The position numbers and the translations under genes were made by a program. From assembly GCA_910587035.1 (NCBI GenBank), contig CAJUMQ010000010.1, positions 17,734-81,733 on the forward strand: 64,000 bases of DNA, given 5' to 3'. Below the pieces are notes generated by a model that was not told the origin of the DNA, did no database searches, and saw nothing but the letters and a program-made list of their open reading frames with translations. Shown piece after piece: positions 35,184-42,415 of the stretch. The DNA is from an uncultured Desulfovibrio sp. GTDB lineage: Bacteria; Desulfobacterota; Desulfovibrionia; Desulfovibrionales; Desulfovibrionaceae. Position 1 is the stretch's first letter, and every line of letters begins with the position of its first letter.

Positions 35184-36317
35184 TCAGCTTCTGTTGGCTC
35201 TGGAGTTGTGTCTGGCGGCATGGGACTTGCGTTTGCTTGCCCCATTGCCGGACTGGGCGGCTGCCCTGGCTGGGGTGGAGCCAACCTTGCCGCGCACGGA
35301 TTTTGGCATGGGCAATGATGAGCAGCGCAGGCCCGAGCTGCGTGGCCTGGCCTTTCTGGCGGCTGCAAGCCTGGCACTGACGGCCCTTTTCTTCAGTAGA
35401 CCAAACTCCCTGCCTGTTTTCAGGGGGTCGACGCGCTTTGCGTCAAAGGGAATGTTGTCCAGTGCCGCGGTGACGGAGACCGCGCCATTATCGCAAACCA
35501 TAAAACCCGCATCCAGCAGCCGGCAGGCCTCGCCGCCGCGGGCGAAGATATCTGGCGCGCCCAGAATGACGGCAAGCAGCCTTTTGCCACCCTTGCTGGC
35601 GGTGAAGATAAGGTTGTAGCCAGAGGCGCGGATCCAGCCGGTTTTCAGTCCATCGGCGCCTTCATACTGGCCCAGAAGAGGATTTTTGTTCCATGTGGTA
35701 TAATTGCCATGGGTCAGGGTGCGCTGATTGTGCATCTCCAGGGCATTGGGATGGGCCTTAAGATAGGCCCTGGCAACGGCGAGCATGTCTCTGGCTGTTG
35801 TGTACTGCCCCTCAGCCGGCAAACCATGCGGATTGACAAAGTTGCTGTCGCGCATGCCCAGCTCCCTTGCGCGGGCATTCATCATTTTTACAAATGCAGG
35901 CACAGACCCGCCTACCAGCTCGGCAATGGCATGGCTTGCATCATTGCCAGAGGATACGGCCATGCCCAGGAGCAGCCTTTCAACAGGCACTGTCTCGCCA
36001 GCCCTGAGACCCATGCTGGAGCCACCGGCATTGGCCGCATCCTTGCTGATTTGCACCTGCGTATCCAGGCGAGCATGACCAGCCTTGATAAAATCCATGG
36101 CCAGGAACATGGAGAGGACCTTGGTCAGGGATGCAGGTGGAATGCGCTGATCCACATTTTGCTCAAAAAGTATGGCGTCATTATCCAGATCGTAGACTAT
36201 TGCGGAACAGACCCCGACAAAACTGTCGGGAGGAACAGCCGGCGCGGCATGGCTTCTGGTGGCAACCGTCAAAAAACTGACCAAAAGAACCGGTAATATA
36301 AATGCATATCTCTTCAT
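35184..36317 (-). CDS. D-alanyl-D-alanine carboxypeptidase (PBP5/6 family)
   Basis: A 377-residue exported serine peptidase that trims the terminal D-Ala from peptidoglycan stem peptides. Signal: MKRYAFILPVLLVSFLTVATRSHA. The three penicillin-binding motifs are present: PPASLTKVLS (SxxK), AVSSGNDASH (SxN) and GADGLKTGWI (KTG). Residues after about 300 replace the usual C-terminal beta domain and amphipathic anchor with an Arg/Ala/Ser/Lys-rich basic tail (for example KRKSHAARHNSRANRS). So membrane attachment, if any, must differ. It lies 81 bases upstream of the rod-like gene, in the same direction. Confidence 0.9.
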   Translation of the reverse strand: MKRYAFILPVLLVSFLTVATRSHAAPAVPPDSFVGVCSAIVYDLDNDAILFEQNVDQRIPPASLTKVLSMFLAMDFIKAGHARLDTQVQISKDAANAGGSSMGLRAGETVPVERLLLGMAVSSGNDASHAIAELVGGSVPAFVKMMNARARELGMRDSNFVNPHGLPAEGQYTTARDMLAVARAYLKAHPNALEMHNQRTLTHGNYTTWNKNPLLGQYEGADGLKTGWIRASGYNLIFTASKGGKRLLAVILGAPDIFARGGEACRLLDAGFMVCDNGAVSVTAALDNIPFDAKRVDPLKTGREFGLLKKRAVSARLAAARKARPRSSGLRCSSLPMPKSVRGKVGSTPARAAAQSGNGASKRKSHAARHNSRANRS

Positions 36318-36596
36318 GTATTTCCCGCCTGTTTACCAAATCGGCATCGCTAAAATGAGAGAAGAAGTTCAACCTTGTGGCAAAAAAGCCAGCCAATGCC
36401 GCCGGGGAAAAGCATCATTCAATGGCATAGGCAATAGCGGCGCAAAACCTGACACGGATATTAAAAATTAATAAAACCGCAGGTTTGCCATTACCTTTGT
36501 GAATGTCTGTTTTAATTGTATAGCCAATGAGGCAGGGGCGCGCAAGGCAAAATTTTTGCACGCAAAAACACATGCCCAATGCCCAGGCGGCAGGAG

Positions 36597-37679
36597 TCAG
36601 TCAATAATTTTTACTGGCAGACCGGGAGCAAGGCGCACCTGCCCTTCCACAATGATCTTTTGGCCTGGTTGCAAATCCGATTCCAGCACGCTTTTGCCTT
36701 CGCTTTCAAAAAGCACCTTCACCTTGTGATAGCTGGCATGTCCATCATCATCGGCCACATAGACAAAGGCCTCGTTTCTGCCTGGCAAAATTGCGCGGGA
36801 TGGCACAACCAGGGCATCCTGGACTATGCCGAGAGGCAGGCGCACCTCCACAAACTGTCCCGGCCATAGCTTGCGGTTTTCATTGGCGAATATGCCGCGC
36901 AGGCGGATGGTGCCCGTATTTGTGTCCACATTGTTATCCACAAGCATGAGCTTGCCCTTTTGCGGAGTACCTCCAGTGGGCTTGGCGGTAAGCTCCACAT
37001 CTCCGCTGGCCATGTGTTCCATTATGGCCTGCAGATGCTCCTCCGGAACCGAGAAGGTCACATAACAGGGGGAGATTGTGTCAATACTGGCAATTGGCGT
37101 GGCGTCGCTGCTTTTGACCATATTGCCCTTGTCCACCTGAAGAGCGCCGATGCGCCCGCTAATGGGAGCAATGACAGTGCAGTAGGACAAGTCAAGGGCC
37201 GCGCTTTCCATGGCTGCCCGGTCGGACTGTACAGTGGCCCGCAGGGCTGCCGCATCGGTGGCCGTTTGCTCAAAGGCCTCCCTGCTCACATAGCCGCCAG
37301 TGACAAGTTTGGAATAGCGTCTGCGGTCATCGGCGGCCTTGGCCAGCTGCGCCTCGGATTTGGCCAGCGCGCCTTTTTTCTCCCTGAGGGCAGCCTCATA
37401 GGGCCTGGGATCAATCTGAATGAGGGGCTGGCCGGCGCTGACATCCTGCCCCTCCCTGAAATTGACGCTCTGGATCTCACCGGCAACCCTGGGAACCAGA
37501 CCCACGGACGCGGACGCGCGCACATTGCCCACAGCCTGAATTGTTCTGGAAACAGTCTCGCTTGTCGCAGGCGCCACATGCACAGGCGCGGCGGCAGCCT
37601 GCTGGCTGGCCTCATCACCGCGGGAACAGGCGCCAGACAAAATCATAGCCATAATTAATAAAAGACAGATTCTCCGCAT
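36597..37679 (-). CDS. RND efflux periplasmic adaptor without an adjacent pump
   Basis: A 360-residue membrane-fusion lipoprotein of the MdtA/AcrA type. MRRICLLLIMAMILSGAC gives the lipobox. Lipoyl halves: SVNFREGQDVSAGQPLIQID and CTVIAPISGRIGALQVDKGN, with the hairpin between. The barrel segment reads NTGTIRLRGIFANENRKLWPGQF. ATG 37679 follows GGAGGGG. No RND, ABC or MFS pump lies beside it: the flanking genes are a carboxypeptidase 279 bases downstream and small divergent genes upstream. It may serve one of the two other RND pumps in the window or one elsewhere. Confidence 0.88.
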   Translation of the reverse strand: MRRICLLLIMAMILSGACSRGDEASQQAAAAPVHVAPATSETVSRTIQAVGNVRASASVGLVPRVAGEIQSVNFREGQDVSAGQPLIQIDPRPYEAALREKKGALAKSEAQLAKAADDRRRYSKLVTGGYVSREAFEQTATDAAALRATVQSDRAAMESAALDLSYCTVIAPISGRIGALQVDKGNMVKSSDATPIASIDTISPCYVTFSVPEEHLQAIMEHMASGDVELTAKPTGGTPQKGKLMLVDNNVDTNTGTIRLRGIFANENRKLWPGQFVEVRLPLGIVQDALVVPSRAILPGRNEAFVYVADDDGHASYHKVKVLFESEGKSVLESDLQPGQKIIVEGQVRLAPGLPVKIID

Positions 37680-37813
37680 TTCCCCTCCATCATAAGGGCC
37701 GGATGCCATGTGCCGGCGCTACCGTGTTAGTAATGGCCTGAAAGTTGCAATATGACCCGTATGCGCGGCCATGCCGCCAAAATCATAACAACCTGTTCTG
37801 GATGACAAGTGAC

Positions 37814-37972
37814 ATGGAAGAAAAATCAGAGATATGCAACTCATGTGCCGTTGCCAACGATGACGACATAATGACGGACAAAATTAAACTTCTTGAAATA
37901 TCCGAAGCCATCAATGAGCTGGACAGCAAACTGACGGATCTGGAGATCGCCCTGAATATCAATCAGCGCTAG
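37814..37972 (+). CDS. Possible small coiled-coil protein
   Basis: A 52-residue frame starting MEEKSEICNSCAVANDDD. The second half is a heptad-patterned helix, KIKLLEISEAINELDSKL, likely a short coiled coil. A CNSC pair is near the start. ATG 37814 lacks a good ribosome site; ATG 37802 and ATG 37871 are alternatives. It precedes another small gene by 81 bases. Whether it is translated is uncertain. Confidence 0.4.
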   Translation: MEEKSEICNSCAVANDDDIMTDKIKLLEISEAINELDSKLTDLEIALNINQR

Positions 37973-38053
37973 CCACCCGGCTTCAGCCTTTTGCAATGAT
38001 CGCCAGCCAATTGACAAGCCATGCCGCAAATGCGGCAAGCGGGGGGAAGCAAA

Positions 38054-38422
38054 ATGCAAATACTTAAAGCATATGCCGCAGGGTCGGCAACCGGCAGCCA
38101 CGGTTTTGGTATGCGTGGCGGCAGAAATGCGGCCTACGACATGGCTACGGGCAAGGCCCAGCTCAAGTCCAGCGGTGACAGCTTAAGCCTTTCCGATGAG
38201 GCTATGGAAATGCTCCTCACCGGGGGCGCAAGCACCCTTTCAGCCTGTCCCCAGGATGCAACATATGATCAGTCCGGTCACATGACGCGCCAGTTTGACA
38301 ATCTTCAGAATGATCTGCGCCGTTTGGCCAGCCAATTCAGGGCTACTGCCGGCGGTGCCGGAATGCTGGGCAGGCTGAACACCATGCAGTCACAGGTGGC
38401 GGCCATCAGGGCGCAGGTTTAG
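38054..38422 (+). CDS. Small protein of unknown function
   Basis: A 122-residue protein starting MQILKAYAAGSATGSHGFGM. ATG 38054 follows GGGGGGAAG at good spacing. It has a Gly/Ser/Ala-rich first third, then KSSGDSLSLSDEAMEMLLTG, a pattern seen in several flagellum-associated peptides (D.LSLS..A...L), and a helical end FDNLQNDLRRLASQF. There is no signal peptide. I do not recognise the family; the flagellar hint is weak. It converges with queD, ending four bases away, with no room for a terminator. Confidence 0.5.
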   Translation: MQILKAYAAGSATGSHGFGMRGGRNAAYDMATGKAQLKSSGDSLSLSDEAMEMLLTGGASTLSACPQDATYDQSGHMTRQFDNLQNDLRRLASQFRATAGGAGMLGRLNTMQSQVAAIRAQV

Positions 38423-38425
38423 CTT

Positions 38426-38818
38426 TCATTCCATATAGCTGGCGCTTTGTCCCGGCTTTTCGGAAACCTTCACGCTGACCATTTGCACAGTACCGGCGGC
38501 AGGCGAATCCTCCAGTTTGAGTTTCATCTGCCGCCAGATATGGCGCGCAAGGTTTTCCGAACTGGGATTGATCCGGTCAAATGGCGCATCGTCGTTAAGC
38601 ATTTTATGATCCAGCTCATCCAGGGTATCCTTGAGCATGCGCCGCAAAATTTTAAAATCAATCAGAATTTCCGTCTTTTCATCAAGCCTGGAGCCCGCAA
38701 CGCAAACGGCCACTGCGAAATTATGGCCATGGGGCCGCTCGCACTTGCCCTGATAGTTTCTCAGGGCATGGGCGGATGAAAAATCCCCGGTCACCTCAAG
38801 TTGCCAGATGCCGCTCAT
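38426..38818 (-). CDS. queD: 6-carboxytetrahydropterin synthase
   Basis: A 130-residue enzyme of the PTPS family that turns dihydroneopterin triphosphate into 6-carboxytetrahydropterin, the second step of queuosine synthesis. Zinc ligands are His17 (DFSSAHALRNY), His30 and His32 (CERPHGHNF), and Cys26 is the catalytic cysteine. LDELDHKMLND and NPSSENLARHIW complete the active site. I chose ATG 38818 because it overlaps the stop of the small membrane gene upstream (ATGA), which implies coupling; a GTG five codons upstream is possible. queC, queE and queF are not in the window. Confidence 0.9.
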   Translation of the reverse strand: MSGIWQLEVTGDFSSAHALRNYQGKCERPHGHNFAVAVCVAGSRLDEKTEILIDFKILRRMLKDTLDELDHKMLNDDAPFDRINPSSENLARHIWRQMKLKLEDSPAAGTVQMVSVKVSEKPGQSASYME

Positions 38819-38997
38819 ATCAGTATCCACCACATGGCAATGGCCGAAATGGCCACCACAACCATGGCAAGCACAATGCGCACATGCTGGTTGCAGGTAA
38901 AGGGGGACTTCTCCTCCACCGGCACAAGACCTTCAGCTTCCTGCTCCTCATCGGCCTTTGGCACAAACATCCTCTGAATCCAGCCCCACGCAGACAT
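38815..38997 (-). CDS. Small single-pass membrane protein coupled to queD
   Basis: A 60-residue protein: an N-terminal amphipathic part with an acidic stretch (PKADEEQEAEGLVPVEEK) and a C-terminal membrane helix VRIVLAMVVVAISAIAMWWI. ATG 38997 follows AGGTGG. The stop overlaps the queD start by four bases, so the two are translated together. It looks like a tail-anchored protein. I do not recognise it, and a link to queuosine synthesis is only by position. Confidence 0.55.
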   Translation of the reverse strand: MSAWGWIQRMFVPKADEEQEAEGLVPVEEKSPFTCNQHVRIVLAMVVVAISAIAMWWILI

Positions 38998-39195
38998 GGG
39001 CCACCTGCCTTCGTATATCTTTTAGAGTTTTTAAAAGATTACCAGACTGGCAATTTTTGTCAAAACGCCATTTTGCCCAACCATTTTTGCGCCGCCTGGC
39101 CTGTCGCACTTGCCAGCCGCGGGCTGCCGGCATAAAGTAGGGGCGCGTCTGCATTAGGCAGCCCCGTGCAGCAACCAACTTTGAGGAGAAATATA

Positions 39196-40050
39196 ATGCG
39201 CTGGCAAAACCGCGCTGAAAGCGAAAATGTAGAGGATCGCCGCAGCCAGGGTCCCATGGGCATACGCGGCATCCCGATAGGTGGCAAAACCGGCGCCATA
39301 TTGCTCGTGGTGGTTCTGGTTGCAGGTTATTTTGGCTACGACCTCACACCTCTTTTGACCGGCATGAGTGGTGGCTCTGTTGTTTCCTCGCCCCAGCCGC
39401 AATCCGATGGCGACGATGAGCTGGCAAAATTCACCAAAGTTGCCCTGCGCACAACAGAGGACACATGGAGCCAGATCTTTCGCGAAGCCGGCAGGGAATA
39501 CTCCCCGGCCGTGCTGGTTCTCTACAGTGGTGCCACCGAAACCGCCTGCGGCTACGGGCAGAGTGCCATGGGTCCTTTCTATTGCCCTGCCGATCACAAG
39601 GTTTATATTGATCTCTCCTTCTATAACGATATGGAACGCAGGATGGGAGGCGGGGGCGATTTTGCCCTGGGATACGTGCTGGCCCACGAAATTGGCCATC
39701 ATGTGCAGAATCAGCTCGGCATAACCGATGAGGTGCGCCGCAGGCAAAGCGAGGTCTCAAAAAGCGATGCCAACAAGATATCCGTCCTGAATGAGCTTCA
39801 GGCTGACTGTCTGGCCGGTGTGTGGGGCCACAATATGAACAGGCAGGGCATCCTTGAAAAAGGGGATCTTGAAGAGGCACTCAATACCGCTTCCGCCATA
39901 GGCGATGACCGGCTGCAGAAACAGAGCATGGGTCGGGTGGTGCCAGACAGCTTTACCCATGGCACGTCCAGGCAACGCCTGACATGGTTTCGCCGAGGTT
40001 TTGACAGTGGCGACCCTGGCCAGTGCAACACCTTTGCCGGCGGCAACTGA
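39196..40050 (+). CDS. YpfJ-type neutral zinc metallopeptidase
   Basis: A 284-residue protein of the putative neutral zinc metallopeptidase (YpfJ) family. A short cytoplasmic start MRWQNRAESENVEDRR with R/G-rich follow-on, one membrane segment (AILLVVVLVAGYFGYDL), then the periplasmic domain with CGYGQSAMGPFYCPADHKVYID, the zinc site VLAHEIGHHVQNQLG (HEIGH), and the third-ligand region NELQADCLAGVWGH. The C-terminal TSRQRLTWFRRGFDSGDPGQC is the family end. ATG 39196 has GAGGAG. Substrate unknown. hisI follows ten bases on. Confidence 0.88.
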   Translation: MRWQNRAESENVEDRRSQGPMGIRGIPIGGKTGAILLVVVLVAGYFGYDLTPLLTGMSGGSVVSSPQPQSDGDDELAKFTKVALRTTEDTWSQIFREAGREYSPAVLVLYSGATETACGYGQSAMGPFYCPADHKVYIDLSFYNDMERRMGGGGDFALGYVLAHEIGHHVQNQLGITDEVRRRQSEVSKSDANKISVLNELQADCLAGVWGHNMNRQGILEKGDLEEALNTASAIGDDRLQKQSMGRVVPDSFTHGTSRQRLTWFRRGFDSGDPGQCNTFAGGN

Positions 40051-40059
40051 GTGGGCCCC

Positions 40060-40488
40060 ATGCAGAACTACATGGAACAGCCTTTTGAGCCCGATTTCAG
40101 CCGTGGCTTGCTGCCGGCCATTGTCCAGGATGTCAATAATGGCGAGGTTCTGATGCTTGCCTGGATGAACAGTGAAGCCTGGCAAAAATGCCTGGACAGC
40201 GGCGAGGCGCATTTTTATAGCCGCAGCCGCCAAAAGTTGTGGCACAAGGGCGAAACATCTGGACATGTGCAAAAAATTGCCGCAATCCGCCTTGATTGTG
40301 ACAGTGACGCCATCCTGCTGATTGTGGATCAGGTAGGTGGCGCTGCCTGCCACACTGGCCATGCCTCATGCTTTTTCCGGGAGCTGAAAAACGGCTCCCT
40401 CCGCCCCTGCTCCCCCCTTGTCTTTGATCCGGCCAAAGTTTACGGCAGCCAGGCGGATCATTCCACCAGCGCCATTAAAAAGGTATAG
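40060..40488 (+). CDS. hisI: Phosphoribosyl-AMP cyclohydrolase
   Basis: A 142-residue enzyme that opens the adenine ring of phosphoribosyl-AMP, the third step of histidine synthesis. Family motifs: LLPAIVQDVNNGEVLMLAWM, FYSRSRQKLWHKGETSGH, the metal-binding LDCDSDAILLIVDQVGGAAC and HTGHASCFF. It lacks the HisE domain, so PRA-PH must be a separate gene. The start is ATG 40060; a GTG at 40051 directly abutting the previous stop is possible. hisG follows three bases after its stop. Confidence 0.95.
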   Translation: MQNYMEQPFEPDFSRGLLPAIVQDVNNGEVLMLAWMNSEAWQKCLDSGEAHFYSRSRQKLWHKGETSGHVQKIAAIRLDCDSDAILLIVDQVGGAACHTGHASCFFRELKNGSLRPCSPLVFDPAKVYGSQADHSTSAIKKV

Positions 40489-40491
40489 ATA

Positions 40492-41379
40492 ATGACAGCA
40501 GAGAATTGCCTCAAGCTTGGCCTGCCCAAGGGTTCCCTGGAGGAGGCCACCATTTCCCTCTTTGAACGCGCAGGCTGGAAAATTCGCAAACATGCCCGCA
40601 ACTACTTTCCCGAAATCAATGACCCGGCCATAAAAGTCTCCCTGTGCCGGGTGCAGGAAATAGGCGGCTATGTGGCAAAGGGCATTCTGGATGCCGGCAT
40701 CACCGGTCTTGACTGGCTGGATGAGAGCGGCCATGCATCCGATGTCGTGCATCTTGCGGATCTTGTCTATTCCAAAAACTCAAACCGCCCCTGCCGCTGG
40801 GTTCTGGCTGTGGCAGGAGATTCGCCATGGCAAAAGCCACAGGATCTGCGGGGCAGGCGCATCGCCACAGAGCTGCAAGGTCTCACCAGACGCTACTTTG
40901 ACAATCTTGGTATAGATGCCGAAATTTTTTATTCCTATGGCGCCACGGAGGCCAAGGTTGTGGAGGGGCTGGCTGACGGCATCGTGGAAGTTACGGAAAC
41001 CGGAGCCACCATCAGCGCCCATGGCCTGAAGATTATCGACGAAGTGATGATCTCACACCCTGTTCTCATTGCCAGCAGTCGAACCATGGCCAATGCGGCA
41101 AAAAAGGCCAAACTGGAGCAGATTACCCTCCTTCTGCAGGGGGCGCTCAGGGCCGAGCATCTTGTGGCACTGAAGATGAACGCTCCATCTGACCGCCTGA
41201 ACGACATTCTGGAAATGTTGCCGGCGCTGACATCCCCCACCATTTCCCCTTTAAAAGATGCGCGCTGGCTGTCTCTTGAAACGGTGGTGGATACGGAGAT
41301 TGTGCGCGATCTCATACCGGCTTTGCGCAAGGCTGGCGCCGAGGGCATTATTGAATACGCCCTGAACAAGGTTATATGA
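40492..41379 (+). CDS. hisG: ATP phosphoribosyltransferase, long form
   Basis: A 295-residue enzyme that condenses ATP with PRPP, the first step of histidine synthesis and its feedback-control point. It begins LKLGLPKGSLEEATISLFERAG, then ILDAGITGLDWLDESG and the PRPP loop EVTETGATISAHGL. Residues after about 220 form the regulatory domain of the long form (SPTISPLKDARWLSLETVV), so HisZ is not needed. It follows hisI by three bases. A run of hairpins, one of them terminator-like, lies directly after it. Confidence 0.95.
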   Translation: MTAENCLKLGLPKGSLEEATISLFERAGWKIRKHARNYFPEINDPAIKVSLCRVQEIGGYVAKGILDAGITGLDWLDESGHASDVVHLADLVYSKNSNRPCRWVLAVAGDSPWQKPQDLRGRRIATELQGLTRRYFDNLGIDAEIFYSYGATEAKVVEGLADGIVEVTETGATISAHGLKIIDEVMISHPVLIASSRTMANAAKKAKLEQITLLLQGALRAEHLVALKMNAPSDRLNDILEMLPALTSPTISPLKDARWLSLETVVDTEIVRDLIPALRKAGAEGIIEYALNKVI

Positions 41380-41398
41380 GGCGCCCTTTATGACATTT

Positions 41399-41628
41399 AC
41401 TGAATGAAAATATCTATTTTTAGATATTTTCATTCAGTTCGCTGTCTGCATTTCAGCAGCGCAGGTGCTGCTTTATTTTCGGCTCTGGCAGCTGCTTTCG
41501 CATCCGCCAGAGCTTTTACGCAATTTCATGATTAAAGCGCCTAGTGAGTGGTTTTTGCTTTGCTCACGCCGCCGCTGGCGGCGCGCAATCCCTAATCGGG
41601 ATTGCGACTATTGTCGCTTGACGCGACA
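41399..41628. repeat. Block of seven tandem hairpins between hisG and the EFR1 gene
   Basis: Perfect inverted repeats follow one another: a 17-bp AT-rich stem (41399-41415/41422-41438), AGCAGC/GCTGCT (41455-41472), GCTCTGGC/GCCAGAGC (41482-41513), GTGAG/CTCAC (41544-41567), GCCGCC/GGCGGC (41568-41582), CGCAATCCC/GGGATTGCG (41584-41606) and TGTCGC/GCGACA (41612-41628). No open frame of note is present. The block ends on the stop codon of the next, leftward gene. It may be a structured RNA or decayed repeat. Confidence 0.6.
41482..41517 (+). terminator. Probable terminator of the hisI-hisG run
   Basis: An 8-bp perfect stem (GCTCTGGC / GCCAGAGC) with a 16-base loop is followed directly by TTTT. 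It is about 100 bases after hisG, and is the only member of the hairpin block with a T-run. Confidence 0.5.
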
Positions 41629-42387
41629 CTAGAGCCAGTATTCGCACTCCTTGCGAATGGAGCATACAGGGCCAATCCTTGCCGCAATCATCTCCCTGAT
41701 TTTTTCATCTGTCTGTCTGGCATGCACAGGGCAAATCTCAACGCAGCGCATACAGGCAATGCAAAGCTCCCTGTCGGTCTGTGCGGGATCCGCCACGGGT
41801 ATGGCCTCTGCCGGGCAGTTGGCTGCGCAAAGGCCGCAGGCGATGCACTCCGCTGTGGCCTGGGGCACAAGGGCCGCCCCGGCAGTCTGCTTGTAGGGGC
41901 GATTTCCTGGTATTGCAAAATCGTGCCCCACGGTCTCTTCCGCCAGTTTCCGCCCTATTTGCCGCCCAATCTCCGCCAGATTTTTTTCATCCACAGCATC
42001 CGGCCTGCCAGCCGCGAACTGACGCACGATGGAGTGCTCGGCAATGGCAGCCACAGCAGCGATAACGTTGAAATCGCATTGCCGCGCAATATCATCCATT
42101 TCAACCAGGGTGTCTTCAAAAGCCCTGTTGCCATAAACGCATAAAAGCACGCAGGGCATGCCGCCGCCATTGGCCCTTTTCAGGCGCTCCGCCGCCAGGG
42201 CAGGCGCGCGGCCAGCGAAAGATGGCATGGCAATGATGGCAATGCCGTCGCCCCTCGCCCCGGCGAAGGCGAAGTCAGGCCTTGAGATGTCGTAAATTTC
42301 CGTTTTGGCACCCAGGGCGCGACAGAGGATCAATGCCGCTTTTTTGGTGCCTCCAGTGGGGCTGAACAGCAGGAGGGAACATTCCAT
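41629..42387 (-). CDS. EFR1-type flavodoxin/ferredoxin fusion protein
   Basis: A 252-residue electron carrier. The first 160 residues are flavodoxin-like with the FMN-phosphate loop FSPTGGTKKAA and VLLCVYGNRAFEDTL. The C-terminal 75 residues hold two [4Fe-4S] clusters, CIACGLCAANCP and CIACMRCVEICP. Such EFR1-family proteins pass low-potential electrons to unknown partners in anaerobes. ATG 42387 follows CGGAGT; a TTG two codons upstream is an alternative. It lies 28 bases beyond the mdtC stop but is separate in function. The tail after the second cluster is a further 20 or so residues with two Cys. Confidence 0.87.
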   Translation of the reverse strand: MECSLLLFSPTGGTKKAALILCRALGAKTEIYDISRPDFAFAGARGDGIAIIAMPSFAGRAPALAAERLKRANGGGMPCVLLCVYGNRAFEDTLVEMDDIARQCDFNVIAAVAAIAEHSIVRQFAAGRPDAVDEKNLAEIGRQIGRKLAEETVGHDFAIPGNRPYKQTAGAALVPQATAECIACGLCAANCPAEAIPVADPAQTDRELCIACMRCVEICPVHARQTDEKIREMIAARIGPVCSIRKECEYWL

Positions 42388-42415
42388 GGGCAACTCCGTT
42401 ATACTTGAGTGATGA

